64,000 bases of DNA from Malaya genurostris (GCF_030247185.1 NC_080572.1:172552975-172616974), one strand, 5' to 3'; shown: positions 1 through 11,667, counted from the stretch's first letter. Made by a program: numbers and translations. Notes: generated from the sequence alone by a model not told the origin.

Positions 1-175
1 AAAAATCGGTCCAGCCATCTCTGAGATCTCGACCTTTTAGTTGACAACACACATACAGACACACACACGGACATTTGCTCAGTTTGGTATATGACATTTG
101 GTCGGAAAAATTTTCTAAAGTTTGAGCGAATTCTATACCTATTTTTTATATTTATGAAAGAAGGTAAAAAATAAA
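1..175 (+). repeat. Family B repeat, terminal fragment
   Basis: This matches the last part of the family B copy that ends near 63807. It has the same order: a block reading GGTCCAGCCATCTCTGAGA, the phrase GTTGACAACACACATACAGA, a short CA tract, a GGTATATGACATT block, and the terminal GAATTCTATACCTATTTTTT followed by a TA-rich stretch. The rest of the copy lies outside the window. The window therefore begins and nearly ends in the same repeat in the same orientation. Confidence 0.8.
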
Positions 176-2367
176 AAAAAACTGATGAAGACAAATGTTT
201 TGTTAAGATTAAAAAGCAAGAGAGGTAATCCGCCTCAAACCAGGTCGAAGGGGCAATATTTATCAAAGAAAGGTAATACAGTGTGTTTTGTGGAATTACA
301 CATTTTCCGAATTACGAATAGCTGCCTAAAAATTAAGCTAATTGAAATAGATAACGAATTTAAGAAGATGCAATTATGAATCGCAAATATATCGTTTTCC
401 ATCATGACAACGCTTGATCACCAATGTTTTCGGACACTTTTCGAAAACGGTTGAATTTATACAGGGAATTTACGCCACACCCACCGTATAGAGACTCATT
501 TGATTCGTAAGAAGACGTCAAATTCATTTGAATTAGTCTTTCGACGCAAGGGCCAGAAGTTATTTTAGCGTGAAAGTCTGATAGTTTCCGATACGAAGGC
601 ATTAGGGAGTCAATGGCGACCATCGAAATTTATAAAGCGCTTACTAAAATATTCGGCACCTAGAAAAAGTTCTTCTTTGCGGAGCATTTGAATTAAATTA
701 GACATGAGAAGTAATACTATTTGAAAAAGAGATTTTCAAAACGAAAGTTTTTTTGGTTCCAGATATTTTAGAAATACGTGAAACTCTGAGGTCAAATATT
801 TCATTTATTACTTCAGTCTCATTTCAAAAATGCCTAGAAAATCGTTTTTTTTTTTAAATTATATTATATGCCCAGAGTCTTGCAGAATGGATTCTACTTT
901 GCCTATAACTTAAACAGCTGGTGAAATTTCAGGACATAAATCATGATAGAATTTCCGTTAATTTTTGTTCATTAGCTTCTGTGTTTTTATCATACATAAA
1001 AATGAAAGAGCTTAAATAAAAGTTTTACCGAATGGCATAAAATCGTCTTCACTGTTTGGTTGTTTCAGTTAAATCCCAAAGAGTTTTGTACTATAAACAT
1101 CACAACGAGATTCGGTATAGAAATTTTATAGTGCAAATAAAGTAATACCATTGTGAATAAACTTTAGAAGAAGCCTAATCAGATATAAGTTATCAAATTG
1201 GTAACATCTCATTAAAAGTGAGACGATGCTTGACAGAAAGGTTTTATACAGATTCATGCTGAAATATTTCAATTCAAGATGGTTTAAACAAAATCTAATT
1301 TTTATCAGCATCCGTTCCACTAGAAAATTAAATACCACCATTCGAAAAAACACGAATAAGTACTCATTGACTAAAACATTGTTGTTACTTGGAGAACCAG
1401 ATCACTTAGACAAAAGAATCCGCAAATCCCACGCATCGTTGAGTTTCCGGTAATTAGAACCATAGTTAGATATACACTCCAAACAATGTAAGCAAAATAT
1501 GGTAAAACTATTACTCAGATATGTGTCTTGCATTAGGTATTACAGCAAAATTTATGTATGAGATGTAATGCTGGAAATCCAAATGGAGGATCTTTTTTCC
1601 CAAATTATAATTGCTGTGGGACCCGGGCGAAGGATGTTCTAAACGAAAGTAGTTGCAAGATTTTCAAGTTTGTTTTAATAAGGCTCGATTCACACGTTAT
1701 TTTTTTGTAGTTGGTTTGAATAATTCATTTAATTACGAAATTAAATACGAAATTGCAAAACATCTCAGAGCAGATCGCGTTATTTTAAGCGTCGATCTTT
1801 GAAAAATGCGTTTTTTTATAATAGTTTGAATTGAATTTAATCTTAAAAATAAATCCGCTATGTGCTTTCCTCTATCTTACTATTCAAAGGTATAGCATTT
1901 GAAACAAGTCAAAAAATCAAAATATTAAGGAATCGCTTTTAAATATATTCCATTTTTAATGGCATTCTATTCGAAATTTTCATATTTTGAAACACCTACA
2001 TATATACTAAAAAAGTCCACTCTCGTAGCAGAAGCACGCCTGAAATTATACTCATCATTGTGAGGTGCGTTACTATTAAAATAAAACGCCACTAATTCAA
2101 ATTGTGCACGATACGAGAAATGGTGTATTATCGTAACATGAAAATTCACTATTATTCTTAAACACATTTTGCAGATTGTAGAATTGGAAGAATGGTAGAA
2201 TAGCCCGTGTTCGGTTACTACAATCATAGCCTAACCTTATGCGTTAGGGTGATGTATTTACTTACTTGCTTAACTATTACTAATTCATTTCGTAAGCATT
2301 TTATAACATAATATTCGTTAAAATGTCGTTTCACTCTACCTACCTAGTTTCAAACTTTAAATTCATC
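176..2367. other. AT-rich DNA, no gene seen
   Basis: Only short open frames (under 90 codons) occur on either strand and none resembles a known protein. There are scattered A/T runs and no inverted or tandem repeat of note. Nothing else can be supported here. Confidence 0.6.
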
Positions 2368-2380
2368 GAACTAAAACTTT

Positions 2381-2729
2381 TTTTTTTTTTTTAAATAACT
2401 ATTCATTGGAATATGAGTTAAAATTAAATTATTAAGATTTAAATTGGGTGTTCAGCCACAAGTGGTGACTTTTCAGCCCTGTTATATATATATGATTTGG
2501 TTATTACCATGAAGACATTATTTGCTTCCGCAATTCTGAGATTTTTGTGTAGGGAAAATTCTAAACCTACTTGTATTGTGTAATGGGAAAAAGGAACTTA
2601 TATACTAACTTACTAACTAATACAGAGAGCGAATCGATTCAATTGAAGATTGCATCGATTTTTGTCGGAATTTGCTTATAATATTATGTGACATTACATC
2701 TAATGGTTCTATATTTGTGAGTCTGTGTA
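2381..2729 (-). mobile_element. 5'-truncated Jockey-type retrotransposon (3' end only)
   Basis: The insert is almost identical to 47030-47377, the 3' end of the larger Jockey-type element in this window. On the minus strand it ends in a poly(A), seen as a T run from 2381. It is flanked by a 13-bp direct repeat, GAACTAAAACTTT, at 2368-2380 and 2730-2742, the TSD expected for target-primed reverse transcription. Only the 3' UTR and a few terminal codons remain, so it is a dead-on-arrival copy. The close match to the second copy suggests that the two insertions are of similar age. Confidence 0.9.
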
Positions 2730-2742
2730 GAACTAAAACTTT

Positions 2743-4020
2743 ATTCATATTACTTCTATAGTAACCATCACTCATTTGCACTTCATTGTAATAATTATTA
2801 ATTTTTTTTTATATGACGCAAAACAAAGTACCTGAAATTTTTATTCTCTTCAAAATCGGAAGCGGCTCCTACCGGGAAACATGAGAATCGACAGCATTCC
2901 AGGTTTACCAGGAGCTCCCAATGCGCATGTTTCTCATTGCAGGATGTTTCCAGTTCTCGAGCATCAGCAAAGCTGTTATTATCCACATGAATCCATTTAT
3001 AGCTTTGAGAATGCATGAAGCTTTCTCTATCAAGGACTCACTTGGAAAATTTACTCAGGAATGTGTCCTGGGAAGGAAAATTTTCCTTACTCGGAGCTTT
3101 TGTTATAGCAAGAGGATCGTTACATAATATAGAAAGCTTATAACCAGGATAATAAATACTTGGTTTGAGGATAAAATCTCGATGAAACAGAAATCTATTT
3201 CTTGAGCTTCTCCTTTTCTGTCTCTGCATGAAATAGTAATTTATCACAGAACTGATAATATCAGATCTAGAAAAAGATTAAACTGTTTGTTCGCATTGAT
3301 TTATACGGAAATATTCTCCTCTAATTCAAGCTCTATTCCCTTTCCGAGAAACATGGTCTCTCATCAAATATTCGCTAGGAAACTAGTACGCCATACTAAA
3401 AATAATGGCGGACTCCTGTGGTTATAAGAGGCGTGGGATGAGATGTGTTGCTATAACTTCCCCTGATTCACCTTGGCAACCTGTTGCTAGCCATAACGTG
3501 CGGTTAGAAGAGCTACTCTCGCTCACATGAGCTGCTCTTTCCGGGTGGGCCACGAGGCGCCCTTGCACTGATGCACCGCCAAATGCAACTGCTCAACTAT
3601 TCTCCTCTTGTCGAGATTGGGTAAGGAAAACCGCGCCTATTGTATCACTGTTGAGCCTATGGGGAGAAGATGAGCAACCAAGGTGATTACTCATTCATTG
3701 GACACTTCGGATGTTATTTAGTGCTTTCGCCACGAAAGCGGATCGGATTTTTTTCTTGACTGAACTGCTTGACTATCAAAGCTGAAAGCAGATTACCTCG
3801 ATTGATTGAGATGAGTTTTTGTCTTTCTCAATGTGATTTTTAAAAAAATAGTAAAATTTTCAGAGAATCGGATGTATTTCACTGTATTGAAGTAATTGTC
3901 ATAATTATTAAAGTACCAATTAATTGTTTACATCTTTAAGATTTGTCGTCATGTGAAACATCATGCCAGAGATTTTGAAGAGACTATTAAAAATGAAGAA
4001 GGATTAGATGAAAGTAGTCT
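2743..4020. other. Unrecognised DNA with a GC-richer block
   Basis: Mostly AT-rich with no supported gene. Positions 3361-3740 stand out as GC-richer and low in A/T runs, but no open frame runs through them and I recognise no element. It could be a fragment of an LTR or another repeat. Confidence 0.4.
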
Positions 4021-4026
4021 ATTTTT

Positions 4027-4239
4027 TTAAATGTTACTCAATGTAGTTCTTTTTCGGATCGATACACTAATTGAAGCGAATTTTTCAATTATTCTTCCTA
4101 GCCTAAAAATGTTTTTTTTTTTTCCGGAAGATCGGGAAATTATTTCTACGCGGCGTCGATTATCTCTTTGAACGAGCAGAATTTGGGAACAGTTTAAGAG
4201 AACCAAATCTGACGAATAAGGTGGACGATGCTCTTGCAT
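4027..4239 (-). pseudogene. Possible mariner transposase relic
   Basis: A short minus-strand frame contains HRPPYSSDLVLL, resembling the PHPPYSPDLAPSDY segment around the third catalytic Asp of mariner transposases. The expected Asp is absent, a poly(A)-coded lysine run interrupts the frame, and no terminal repeats were found. This rests on one short motif; it could be chance. Confidence 0.25.
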
Positions 4240-4499
4240 TGCCCTGCCATAGCTTGCTCATTTACAGTTCCCACTCGGCTAATATCACGAAGCTCTCGAA
4301 ACCAATATTTCCCGATGTAACCTGAAGGGGTTCTAAATCTAAAATATTTATCAAATTTTTCTTGGTTTCCTTCGCAGTTTGCTCATGAAAAATACAGTTC
4401 AATGACAGAATGAAAATCGTCATAGACACAATATTTACTATTCATTTTTTTACTGTGTACGATATTGTATAGAGAACACTTTTTTTAACGAAATCACCA

Positions 4500-4935
4500 G
4501 GAATAGAAATTTATTTAAAAGTGGCTCGAAACAGTTTCAATTTGCAGATTATGTTGGTTACTAGCCAAACAAACTGATTTGGGCTATACCGGCTCCTAGA
4601 CTCCGGTTCCGAAAGTACCGGAAATAGTAGTTGAAAACTCGCCTTATTTTTTGGAGATTTTTGCAAACTTAGACTGAAATGGAAGGCTGCCATTACAGTT
4701 GTTTCCGGATACGACTTCCGGTTTCAGAACTAGAGAGTGAAGCATATATGATATTTCAAAACGTTACTGAAAGCGACGATGCAGAAAACAGCAGACACTG
4801 TATAATATTTGAAAAGGTGATGCTGGTTTAAGTCCAAATAATATTGTTTGTTTTTATTCCAAATTCGATGGGCAGTTTTTTGAAGAATCTCTTTGTACTA
4901 ATTATGAAAATATTGGTAATATAAGAAACGCACCA
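4500..4935. repeat. Diverged family A/B interior modules
   Basis: Phrases such as GTTACTAGCCAAACAAAC and a neighbouring GGCTATACCGG-type block recur near 53400, and related text occurs near 39600. They belong to the roughly 150-bp interior modules of families A and B. No intact end is present. Confidence 0.55.
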
Positions 4936-4944
4936 TCTAATGGT

Positions 4945-5345
4945 GCACAGAAAAAAATTATGAATTTTGAATATCTACAAAACGATACAATTCATAACTA
5001 CTTAACTTATCAAATGCTGCAGTATGCCGTTCGTACAGAATTTCACAGACTCGGAGTGTGATTTGCGTTCGCTACCAATTACCGCTATATGGATTTATAT
5101 TTATCAATTATTCATCAAGCCGACAAGTGCTTCTGTGGCTCAGTCGCTTAACTGGCTTGCTTTGTGATCTAATGTTTCTTGGTTCACGCCGCGTTGTTGC
5201 TATCGATCTTTAGTTTTTTTTATTGGATATCAAATCGTGTAATTTTCAAATCACACAATTTTACATGTTCTTGAACATGAATTTGTGTGAAATACGACGA
5301 TCCATTAATGTGCCACTTATAAGATTTTTCGAAGATTTTTTCGAA
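4945..5345 (+). repeat. SINE-like repeat with tRNA-like A and B boxes, copy 1
   Basis: About 400 bp are shared, with divergence, with 14833-15260. Inside lies TGGCTCAGTCGC at 5136-5147, resembling an RNA polymerase III A box, and GGTTCACGCCG at 5181-5191, resembling a B box. Their starts are 45 bp apart, as in tRNA genes. I infer a tRNA-derived non-autonomous retroelement. Unusually, the tRNA-like part lies about 190 bp inside the shared region instead of at its start. A perfect palindrome, CATGTTC-TT-GAACATG, sits at 5264-5279. Confidence 0.55.
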
Positions 5346-5850
5346 CGGTGTGGATTGGAACAGGTTTTATAACAAAACCTTCGTTTACGAACTAACTACG
5401 TTATTTTGAATTTATTTCGTAAGACAAAGTTTGTCCTAATCATATGGATTATTTGTTTCATACGCATTTTTTCTCAGTTTGAGTTTTCTAATCCATATCC
5501 TAAGCTATCTGAATGGTGCTGAGTCTAATTTGTCCGCGTCCCTTGTCTCTTTTATGAATATGTCGATTCGCCAGCAATAAAACTTTTCCACTAGAACAAT
5601 ATACGTAGTTGTCTGATCTAGCACACATATGCTGTTTTAAGGTCTGAGGACAATGGATCGCGCATAGATTTGAAATCGACCAAGTAGCTCCCTCAATTCC
5701 CTTTGCGCCTGTGTGTTTGTTGAGCCGATCTTGTTTCTCTCTACTTCTCTCGTTATTCCGAATGCTACCAGGAAATTGAAGTTAATAAAATGGGGGACCC
5801 ATTGAAACAGAACTGCGTTTCATTGTGCACGTTGAGTTTAATTAACGCTC
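5346..5850. other. No gene seen
   Basis: There is no supported open frame or repeat. A GTGCACGTTGAG-type stretch near 5825 may already be decayed sequence upstream of the endonuclease fragment that follows. Confidence 0.5.
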
Positions 5851-5879
5851 ACAATGGATCGTTAGAACAAATTTCGGCT

Positions 5880-6665
5880 CTCGCAGGAGGAGATTTTAAC
5901 TTCTCAAGCCTGAAATGGTGTGCTACTACGGATGGCTTCATATATGCGGATCCCAAGTAATTCACCTTCCATGCCGGTATCAGAAGTTTATTGGATTGTT
6001 ATAGTGTAAATTTGCTGCGACAATGTAATCACGTCAGGAATGAAAATAATAGATTACTTGATCTTTGTTTTTCGAGTATTTCCGGCACTCAAGATTGTAC
6101 TAGCTCCTTCACCTCTAGTAAAATCTGTTAAGGACTATTCACACATTTCAGTTCCGTGGCGGTTCAGTGAAAGTGCCTTCAGTGCGCCGTCAGTGTTCTT
6201 TTTTTATCGGAACCCTTCCGTTCCGTTTCCGTCCTGTTTCCGTTCCGGCACAGCCAATGCAATGACATACCCACTTCAGTGAAAATAAAAAATATCGGTG
6301 ACGACGAATTTGAGTTTGCCGGACGGACGCTACACTGACGGCGAGCTGCACTGAAACGGCACGGTGCCGGATAGGTGTGAATGCGCGCATAGAAAACGAA
6401 TGAAATAATATCAGTATCCGTGCACGGTGTCGTGCCGGCATTGAACCGGACCGGATATGTGTGAATAGTCCTTTAGGCATTATCCACCGCTGCATATCGA
6501 GCTTGATTCAGAAAATACAACATACTGCGATGTTTCGAACACTGGCTATAAATTTTATAAAGTTGATTATGATAGCATGAACAATTTTCTTTTGAATATT
6601 AATTGGACTGAAGTTCGTAACAATGACGATGGCTATGTCAACGAGCAATCAGAACTAATTGGCTC
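5880..6665 (+). pseudogene. Non-LTR retrotransposon endonuclease fragment, split by a MITE
   Basis: Forward translation gives GGDFNFSSLKW, matching the GDFN motif of apurinic-type endonucleases. It is followed, after one stop, by LLRQCNHVRNENNRLLDLCF. Beyond the inserted MITE the frame resumes as HYPPLHIELDSE, equivalent to the SDHxPL-type end of the domain, then a linker with NINWTEV. The layout fits Jockey/CR1-type endonucleases. A stop, at least one frameshift and the 342-bp MITE insertion make it non-functional. The N-terminal half of the domain and the reverse transcriptase are not seen. The clade is uncertain. Confidence 0.6.
6131..6472. mobile_element. MITE, PIF/Harbinger-type
   Basis: The 342-bp element starts AGGACTATTCACACAT and ends with the exact reverse complement. 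It is flanked by TTA at 6128-6130 and 6473-6475. A 3-bp TTA duplication is typical of PIF/Harbinger elements. The interior is GC-rich, with short repeats of CAGTG and CCGG-type words, and has no transposase. It sits in the endonuclease relic and so inserted after that retrotransposon. Confidence 0.8.
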
Positions 6666-6669
6666 AAAT

Positions 6670-7990
6670 GGCACGTTCCCCTGTTGGAGATTTGTAACAA
6701 CATATATGTTTTTATGTACTAATCGTATCTAAAATCTTTCTAATCGCATTCGATGAACAAGTAGAGGTATGCTATCACAAACGTTAAAATTTTCAGTCAG
6801 AAAAAAATACAACTCGAGCAGTGCACTTAATGAATCAATCTTAGAACTTCACTGAATATTCTCAATTAAATTTCAAAGACACTCTGAGTCAGCCGATTAG
6901 ATTTTTCAAATTCACCGAAACTAGCCTCTCATTTTCTCCATCGTCCACCATCTTTTTGATCACTAATTAGATCTACATGCCCCGTCGTTCGTCCACGCTC
7001 ACTCATTGCTCCGTGGAACGCGTTTCAGCATCCGAGATGAAATTATGCGGAAAAATCGCAAATGGCTGTGATGGTTATACCAAAAACTGAATATAAAAAA
7101 TGTTTCGAGGATTGGATCAAGCGCTGGCATAAGTGAGTTGCAATCGATGGGGAGTACTTTGAAGGGGATAATGTCGATTTTGATGAATAATCTTGTGCAT
7201 ATTTAATTTTCTGAATAAATTTCGGCCTGATCGGGCTTTCTGATCAAGGTAGTATCACGTTTCGTGGTACAATTGGGAATTCTGTTGGTTTCAAATTCAT
7301 TGAAGACCGTCCTGAGAATTTAAACTGTTCATAACGCATGTCACTTTTGAATGGAATTTTTGCATCAATAAAATATCGCGGAGGTGTCGTAAATCGGAAT
7401 TTCAATAAGTATTTTGTATATTTTATTTCAATTTTAGGTTTCAGATAATTATATCATATTATCTACCAAGATAAATGCTGCTCATTTACACTAACACAAC
7501 TCCTTTTCTGTGACATTTGTGGTGATGTAGAGAATTCCTCTGGCACCAGTAGCAAATGAGTGCCTTAAAGAAGGAAATGAGTATTCCAATTAACAGTAGG
7601 GTAGCCAGAAGTGGTACAACAGCGCAAGAACCATCCAAACATATTTATTTGAGATGTTACTTGAAAGTTCCAGGAGTCAGTAGATATTGTACAGAAAATC
7701 ATGGAGATGCTGAGTTTCATGTTTACAACGTACAAAACAGTTCCAACCTGGAATGAAATGCGAAATCCCGCTACAGCAAAATTTTACACTTGTTCCAGTA
7801 TTGGGACCGTTCATAAACCCCGTAAAAAGAAATTTTGAACTTTTCAGCACCCACCCTGCCCCCCCCCCCCCTTCCCTCGTAGACTTTTGTAGACTTCTCC
7901 AATGACCGGAAAGTCTACGTAGGTTTTTCGTTTCCACAAAACATGATGGAATATTTTTTAAATCTACTTTCATTGATAAATAGTCAAATC
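6670..7990. other. No gene seen
   Basis: There are only short unrecognised frames. A run of 13 C residues lies near 7860, next to GTAGACTTTTGTAGACTT. A similar GTAGACTT-type phrase with a C run occurs near 11800, hinting at remnants of one old repeat, but the shared part is too short to define it. Confidence 0.45.
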
Positions 7991-8029
7991 ATTTATGTAC
8001 ATCATTATATAATATAGTCAAGTTATTAA

Positions 8030-8940
8030 AATGTGGATCGTATCACTTTCTGGGCAAGTTTATGTGTAGGTTTTCCGAAATCGAAGAGGTGTTCAACAGT
8101 GCCAAATGTTCTGATGCATGCAGTTATCAGTTCATAGAATCCAAACGTCATTCGGGAAAACCTCGGTTGAAGTAAACCAGTCGAACGTAGCGATCGTTGT
8201 AAACCATGGAAGTCAACACTAGATAAAACGTCCGATTTTAGCAATTAAACCTTATTGTCGAGTCACTTTTGTAATTTGTGTAGAACGATGTCTATTAAAA
8301 TTGAGTTTAGAATCCAACAAAACATCAAGGTCATTAACACGAAGCATTTGTTCATCTATTTTATAATCGAAATGTAATGGATTCAATATTCGGTGGAATT
8401 TTATGACCTGACATTTTGTAATGCTTACGATAAACCAGTTCCCTCGACACCAGGTAATGAATTCATTCAAAAGCTTTTGAAGACGGACACAGTCTTCAAT
8501 AGAGCCCAGCTCAAGGTATAGTTTCATATCGTCGGCGTAAACTAATTTGCGGCCTCCTCTGAGCAACAAAGTAGCGTCTTTAAAAAACAGCGAGAAAAGA
8601 AGTGAACCCATGTTGCTGACTTGAGGTACACCTGATATATTCGTGAACGAAGATGACACACAAAAATCTAACTTGACTCGTAAGACTCTACCACTGCTAT
8701 GTAAATGAACTTATGTATTGCACCCAGACGCGATATCTTGCATAAAAGAATGCGATGATCAATTCGGCCGAACGCCGCTTTCAGAGCAGTGTATGTATAC
8801 GGCATCAATTTGTACTTTTTTCTCCAAACGCGAAACACAGGTCGAGGTAAAATCCAGAAGAATAGTGCTCACCGAACGCCCGAGCAACATGACTTCATTA
8901 ACTGAGTTTTATCATTTCCCTGGGAGTTATTACGCCCAAT
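8030..8940 (-). pseudogene. CR1/Jockey-type reverse transcriptase relic
   Basis: Minus-strand translation gives, in order, KAAFGRIDHRILL (motif A region), SGVPQVSNMGSLLFSLFF (motif B region, consensus GVPQGSNLGPLLF) and LVYADDMKLYL with the catalytic YADD intact. A downstream thumb-like region, NDLDVLLDSKLNFNRH, follows. Frame changes separate the first block from the 135-codon frame at 8252-8659, and the C-terminal part (8026-8244) is in another frame. The NxGxLLF signature is common in CR1-clade elements of mosquitoes (Q/T1 types), but the clade call is an inference. Endonuclease and 3' end are missing. Confidence 0.75.
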
Positions 8941-9606
8941 GACATTTCGCCGAATGGGTCACTTAGCCGAATGTCATTTCGCCGAAAGGGTCATTTCGCC
9001 GAATCCTGAAAGCGTCTTGAAATTGATTTAAATTAAAGAGAAACGAAAGATGATAACGTTTACGCCCGTTTTATTGATCTACAATTGTACTTCTTGAATA
9101 ATGATTGATTGTTGTACTCTTGAATAAAGATTGATTCATGAACCTCAGAAAGTAGTTCCCAAGAAAACTTATTGACTATTAGCTACTAGGCATCAAAGTA
9201 ATTGCATAGGTGTATCTACCAGGCAAATGTAGGCGGTAATTTCCGTTTATTAAGTGAAAATAAAAAAATATCTAATGCGGCTACGCCACATTGTTTTGGT
9301 TCATGTGTTGTCCGACCTTGTTACCGCTCGTTCGGACCTAACTAAAGTAAAGAAACCTAGCTTTGAGTAGACCGAGCAAACAAGGTTTGTATGCTTTGTG
9401 CCGCCGAGCCATCTTGGCTTCGGTTATGTGGCTGCGCCACATCAGTTATACAGTAGACATAACATGCACGAGATATGACCCTTTCGGCGAAATGATCCTT
9501 TCGGCGAAACGACTTTCGGCAAAATGACCTATTCGGCGAAACGACTTTCGGCGAAATGGCATTCGGCGAAACGACTTTCGGCGAAATGGTTTTCGGCGAT
9601 ATGACT
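8939..9606. mobile_element. Foldback/MITE with repeated CGCCGAA units
   Basis: The left arm (8939-9006) contains several copies of CATTTCGCCGAA. The right arm (9477-9606) contains at least seven inverted-sense copies of TTCGGCGAAA(C/T)GA in tandem. The interior of about 470 bp has no transposase. It carries GGCTACGCCACAT near 9279 and an inverted counterpart near 9428. Such repeated short ends mark a non-autonomous foldback-like DNA element. Exact ends and TSD are not clear. Confidence 0.65.
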
Positions 9607-9609
9607 CGC

Positions 9610-10814
9610 TCCCCTATTAAGCATAGCGAGTCAGTTATGTTAACCTTTCGTGAATATTGTGACAGTACTGAGCCCAACAACGAGACAATATGTTGTATGG
9701 TCTTTTTTAGCACTGGCCTTGGATAAGATCGGAAACATTGTTTAAATAAAATTATTCAGATGACGTTTTACCCGGTGAGACAATCAAAGGTGATCGATAA
9801 GATTTAATGTTTGTGCACTTAGGCTGTAAACAATTTCGCGATTGAGTTAAACTTTTGATTAAAATCTAACATAATAACATAACTATCGAATAATTTTTTA
9901 CCGAGTAGTAATGTTCAGCTAAAACTACGGACCAAATGTCAAAGTTTGACGAATGGAAAGTCAGTGTATTTGGATTTATTAATTTTACGTTTCGTCTTTG
10001 ACATTTCGTGTTTGGATTTATTTTGCACTGAAAATGAAATGATTACAAGTCATATCTGAGAACGCAAGAAATTCAAGAAGAACTTACTTAGTTTGACAAT
10101 GTATTTAAACATCATGTTGGAGTATTTTCTTTTAGTGTGAGTATGAAAAAATTACAAAGGAGTAAATTTTACTCAGGATCTAAACTTATAATGGTTATAC
10201 TTGATTTCGACTGGAGTGATAATCGTGGAAAACTGTAAAACGGCTGTCTCAGTCCTATAATACAAACGAATGTTGTTTACTGTCCGACGTTTCGGTCTTT
10301 GATGTAGGCCTTTTTCAAGGAAAACTGGAAAATTTATTGTGTTACATTGACAAAAACATAGAGCGTTGAACAAATAATACAATGTAAAAACTTACTAAAG
10401 TCTATCGTTTATAGTCAAAATTTGTCGATGTCTGACGCTACGTTGTCTGGTCAATTTTAGAACTTATAATTGTTTTGCAAGATTGTTTCACAATGTAGGA
10501 AAATAACTATAAAACTGCCAAAAATAATCATGTTCTGGAGCAGGGTTATTTTCCATAACGACAAACTGCTAACTGCTCAACTTTAACTAATAGTTAAAAT
10601 AATTCTCGAGATGGTCAACAGTCAAGATGATATTGAAAGCCCCAAATCGAGGACCAATGTACCATTTGTGTTGAAAGTTAGTTTAAGTATATCTTCAACT
10701 TCGAAAGTCGTTCACCGGGAAATGTCATCAACCCTCAATTATTACAGACACACAACCGGAAATGAAATACAATGATTCTCGCACATCTTTACCGGATAAA
10801 CGATAGGAAAGAGA
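9610..10814. other. No gene seen
   Basis: There are short unrecognised frames only. A phrase at about 10285-10325 (GACGTTTCGGTC followed by GCCTTTTTCAAGG) resembles segments found in some retroelement ends but is too short to classify. Confidence 0.45.
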
Positions 10815-10816
10815 TA

Positions 10817-11665
10817 AAGGGTGATTTTTCAAGAGCTTGAGAACTTTTTTAAACAATAAAACGCATAAAATTTGCAAAATCTCATCGGTTCTTTATTTTA
10901 AACGTTAGATTGGTACATGACATTTACTTTTTGAAGATAATTTCATTTAAATGTTAACCGCGGCTGCGTCTTAGGTGGTCCATTCGGAAAGTCCAATTTT
11001 GGGCAACTTTTTCGAGCATTTCGGCCGGAATAGCCCGAATTTCTTCGGAAATGTTGTCTTCCAAAGCTGGAATAGTTACTGGCTTATTTCTGTAGACTTT
11101 AGACTTGACGTAGCCCCACAAAAAATAGTCTAAAGGCGTCAAATCGCATGATCTTGGTGGCCAACTTACCGGTCCATTTCTTGAGATGAATTGTTCTCCG
11201 AAGTTTTCCCTCAAAATGGCCATAGAATCGCGAGCTGTGTGGCATGTAGCGCCATCTTGTTGAAACCACATGTCAACCAAGTTCCAACAGCATCTTTGAA
11301 AAAATACGGTCCAATGATTCCACCAGCGTACAAACCACACCAAACAGTGCATTTTTCGGGATGCATGGGCAGTTCTTGAACGGCTTCTGGTTGCTCTTCA
11401 CTCCAAATGCGGCAATTTTGCTTATTTACGTAGCCATTCAACCAGAAATGAGCCTCATCGCTGAACAAAATTTGTCGATAAAAAAGCGGATTTTCCGAAT
11501 GGACCACCTAAGACGCAGCCGCGGTCAACATTTAAATGAAATTATCTTCAAAAAGTAAATGTCATGTACCAATCTAACGTTTAAAATAAAGAACCGATAA
11601 GATTTTGCAAATTTTATGCGTTTTATTGTTTAAAAAAGCTCTCAAGCTCTTAAAAAATCACCCTT
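10817..11665 (-). mobile_element. Rearranged DD41D mariner-like element
   Basis: The element is flanked by TA at 10815-10816 and 11666-11667. Its two arms, 10817-10990 and 11492-11665, are near-perfect inverted repeats of 174 bp, far longer than usual mariner ends. Both arms hold the 3' end of the transposase gene: the C-terminal codons and 3' UTR. So the right end is an inverted copy of the 3' end in place of the true 5' end. The middle holds the catalytic half of a degenerate transposase. Confidence 0.85.
10960..11500 (-). pseudogene. DD41D-type transposase, truncated and frameshifted
   Basis: This encodes the C-terminal, catalytic part of an IS630-Tc1-mariner transposase, which cuts and joins the element's ends. 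Reading the minus strand, one frame gives ILFSDEAHFWLNGY (first Asp) and TVWCGLYAGGIIGPYFF. A frame change and an apparent short deletion near 11280 lead to MWFQQDGATCHTA (second Asp), then PPRSCDLTPLDYFLWG (third Asp). There are 41 residues between the second and third Asp, matching the DD41D (rosa-like) group. The DNA-binding N-terminal half is absent, replaced by the inverted end. In the left arm a Gln codon has become a stop nine codons before the natural end. Non-functional. Confidence 0.85.
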
Positions 11666-11667
11666 TA

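Noticed and set aside
6190..6495. 101-codon minus-strand frame
   Set aside because: It covers a MITE with clear ends and TTA duplication; a chance frame in GC-rich MITE sequence.
9357..9713. 118-codon minus-strand frame with repeated SPKVVSPN-type residues
   Set aside because: It is a translation of the tandem TTCGGCGAAA units of the foldback MITE, not a repeat protein.
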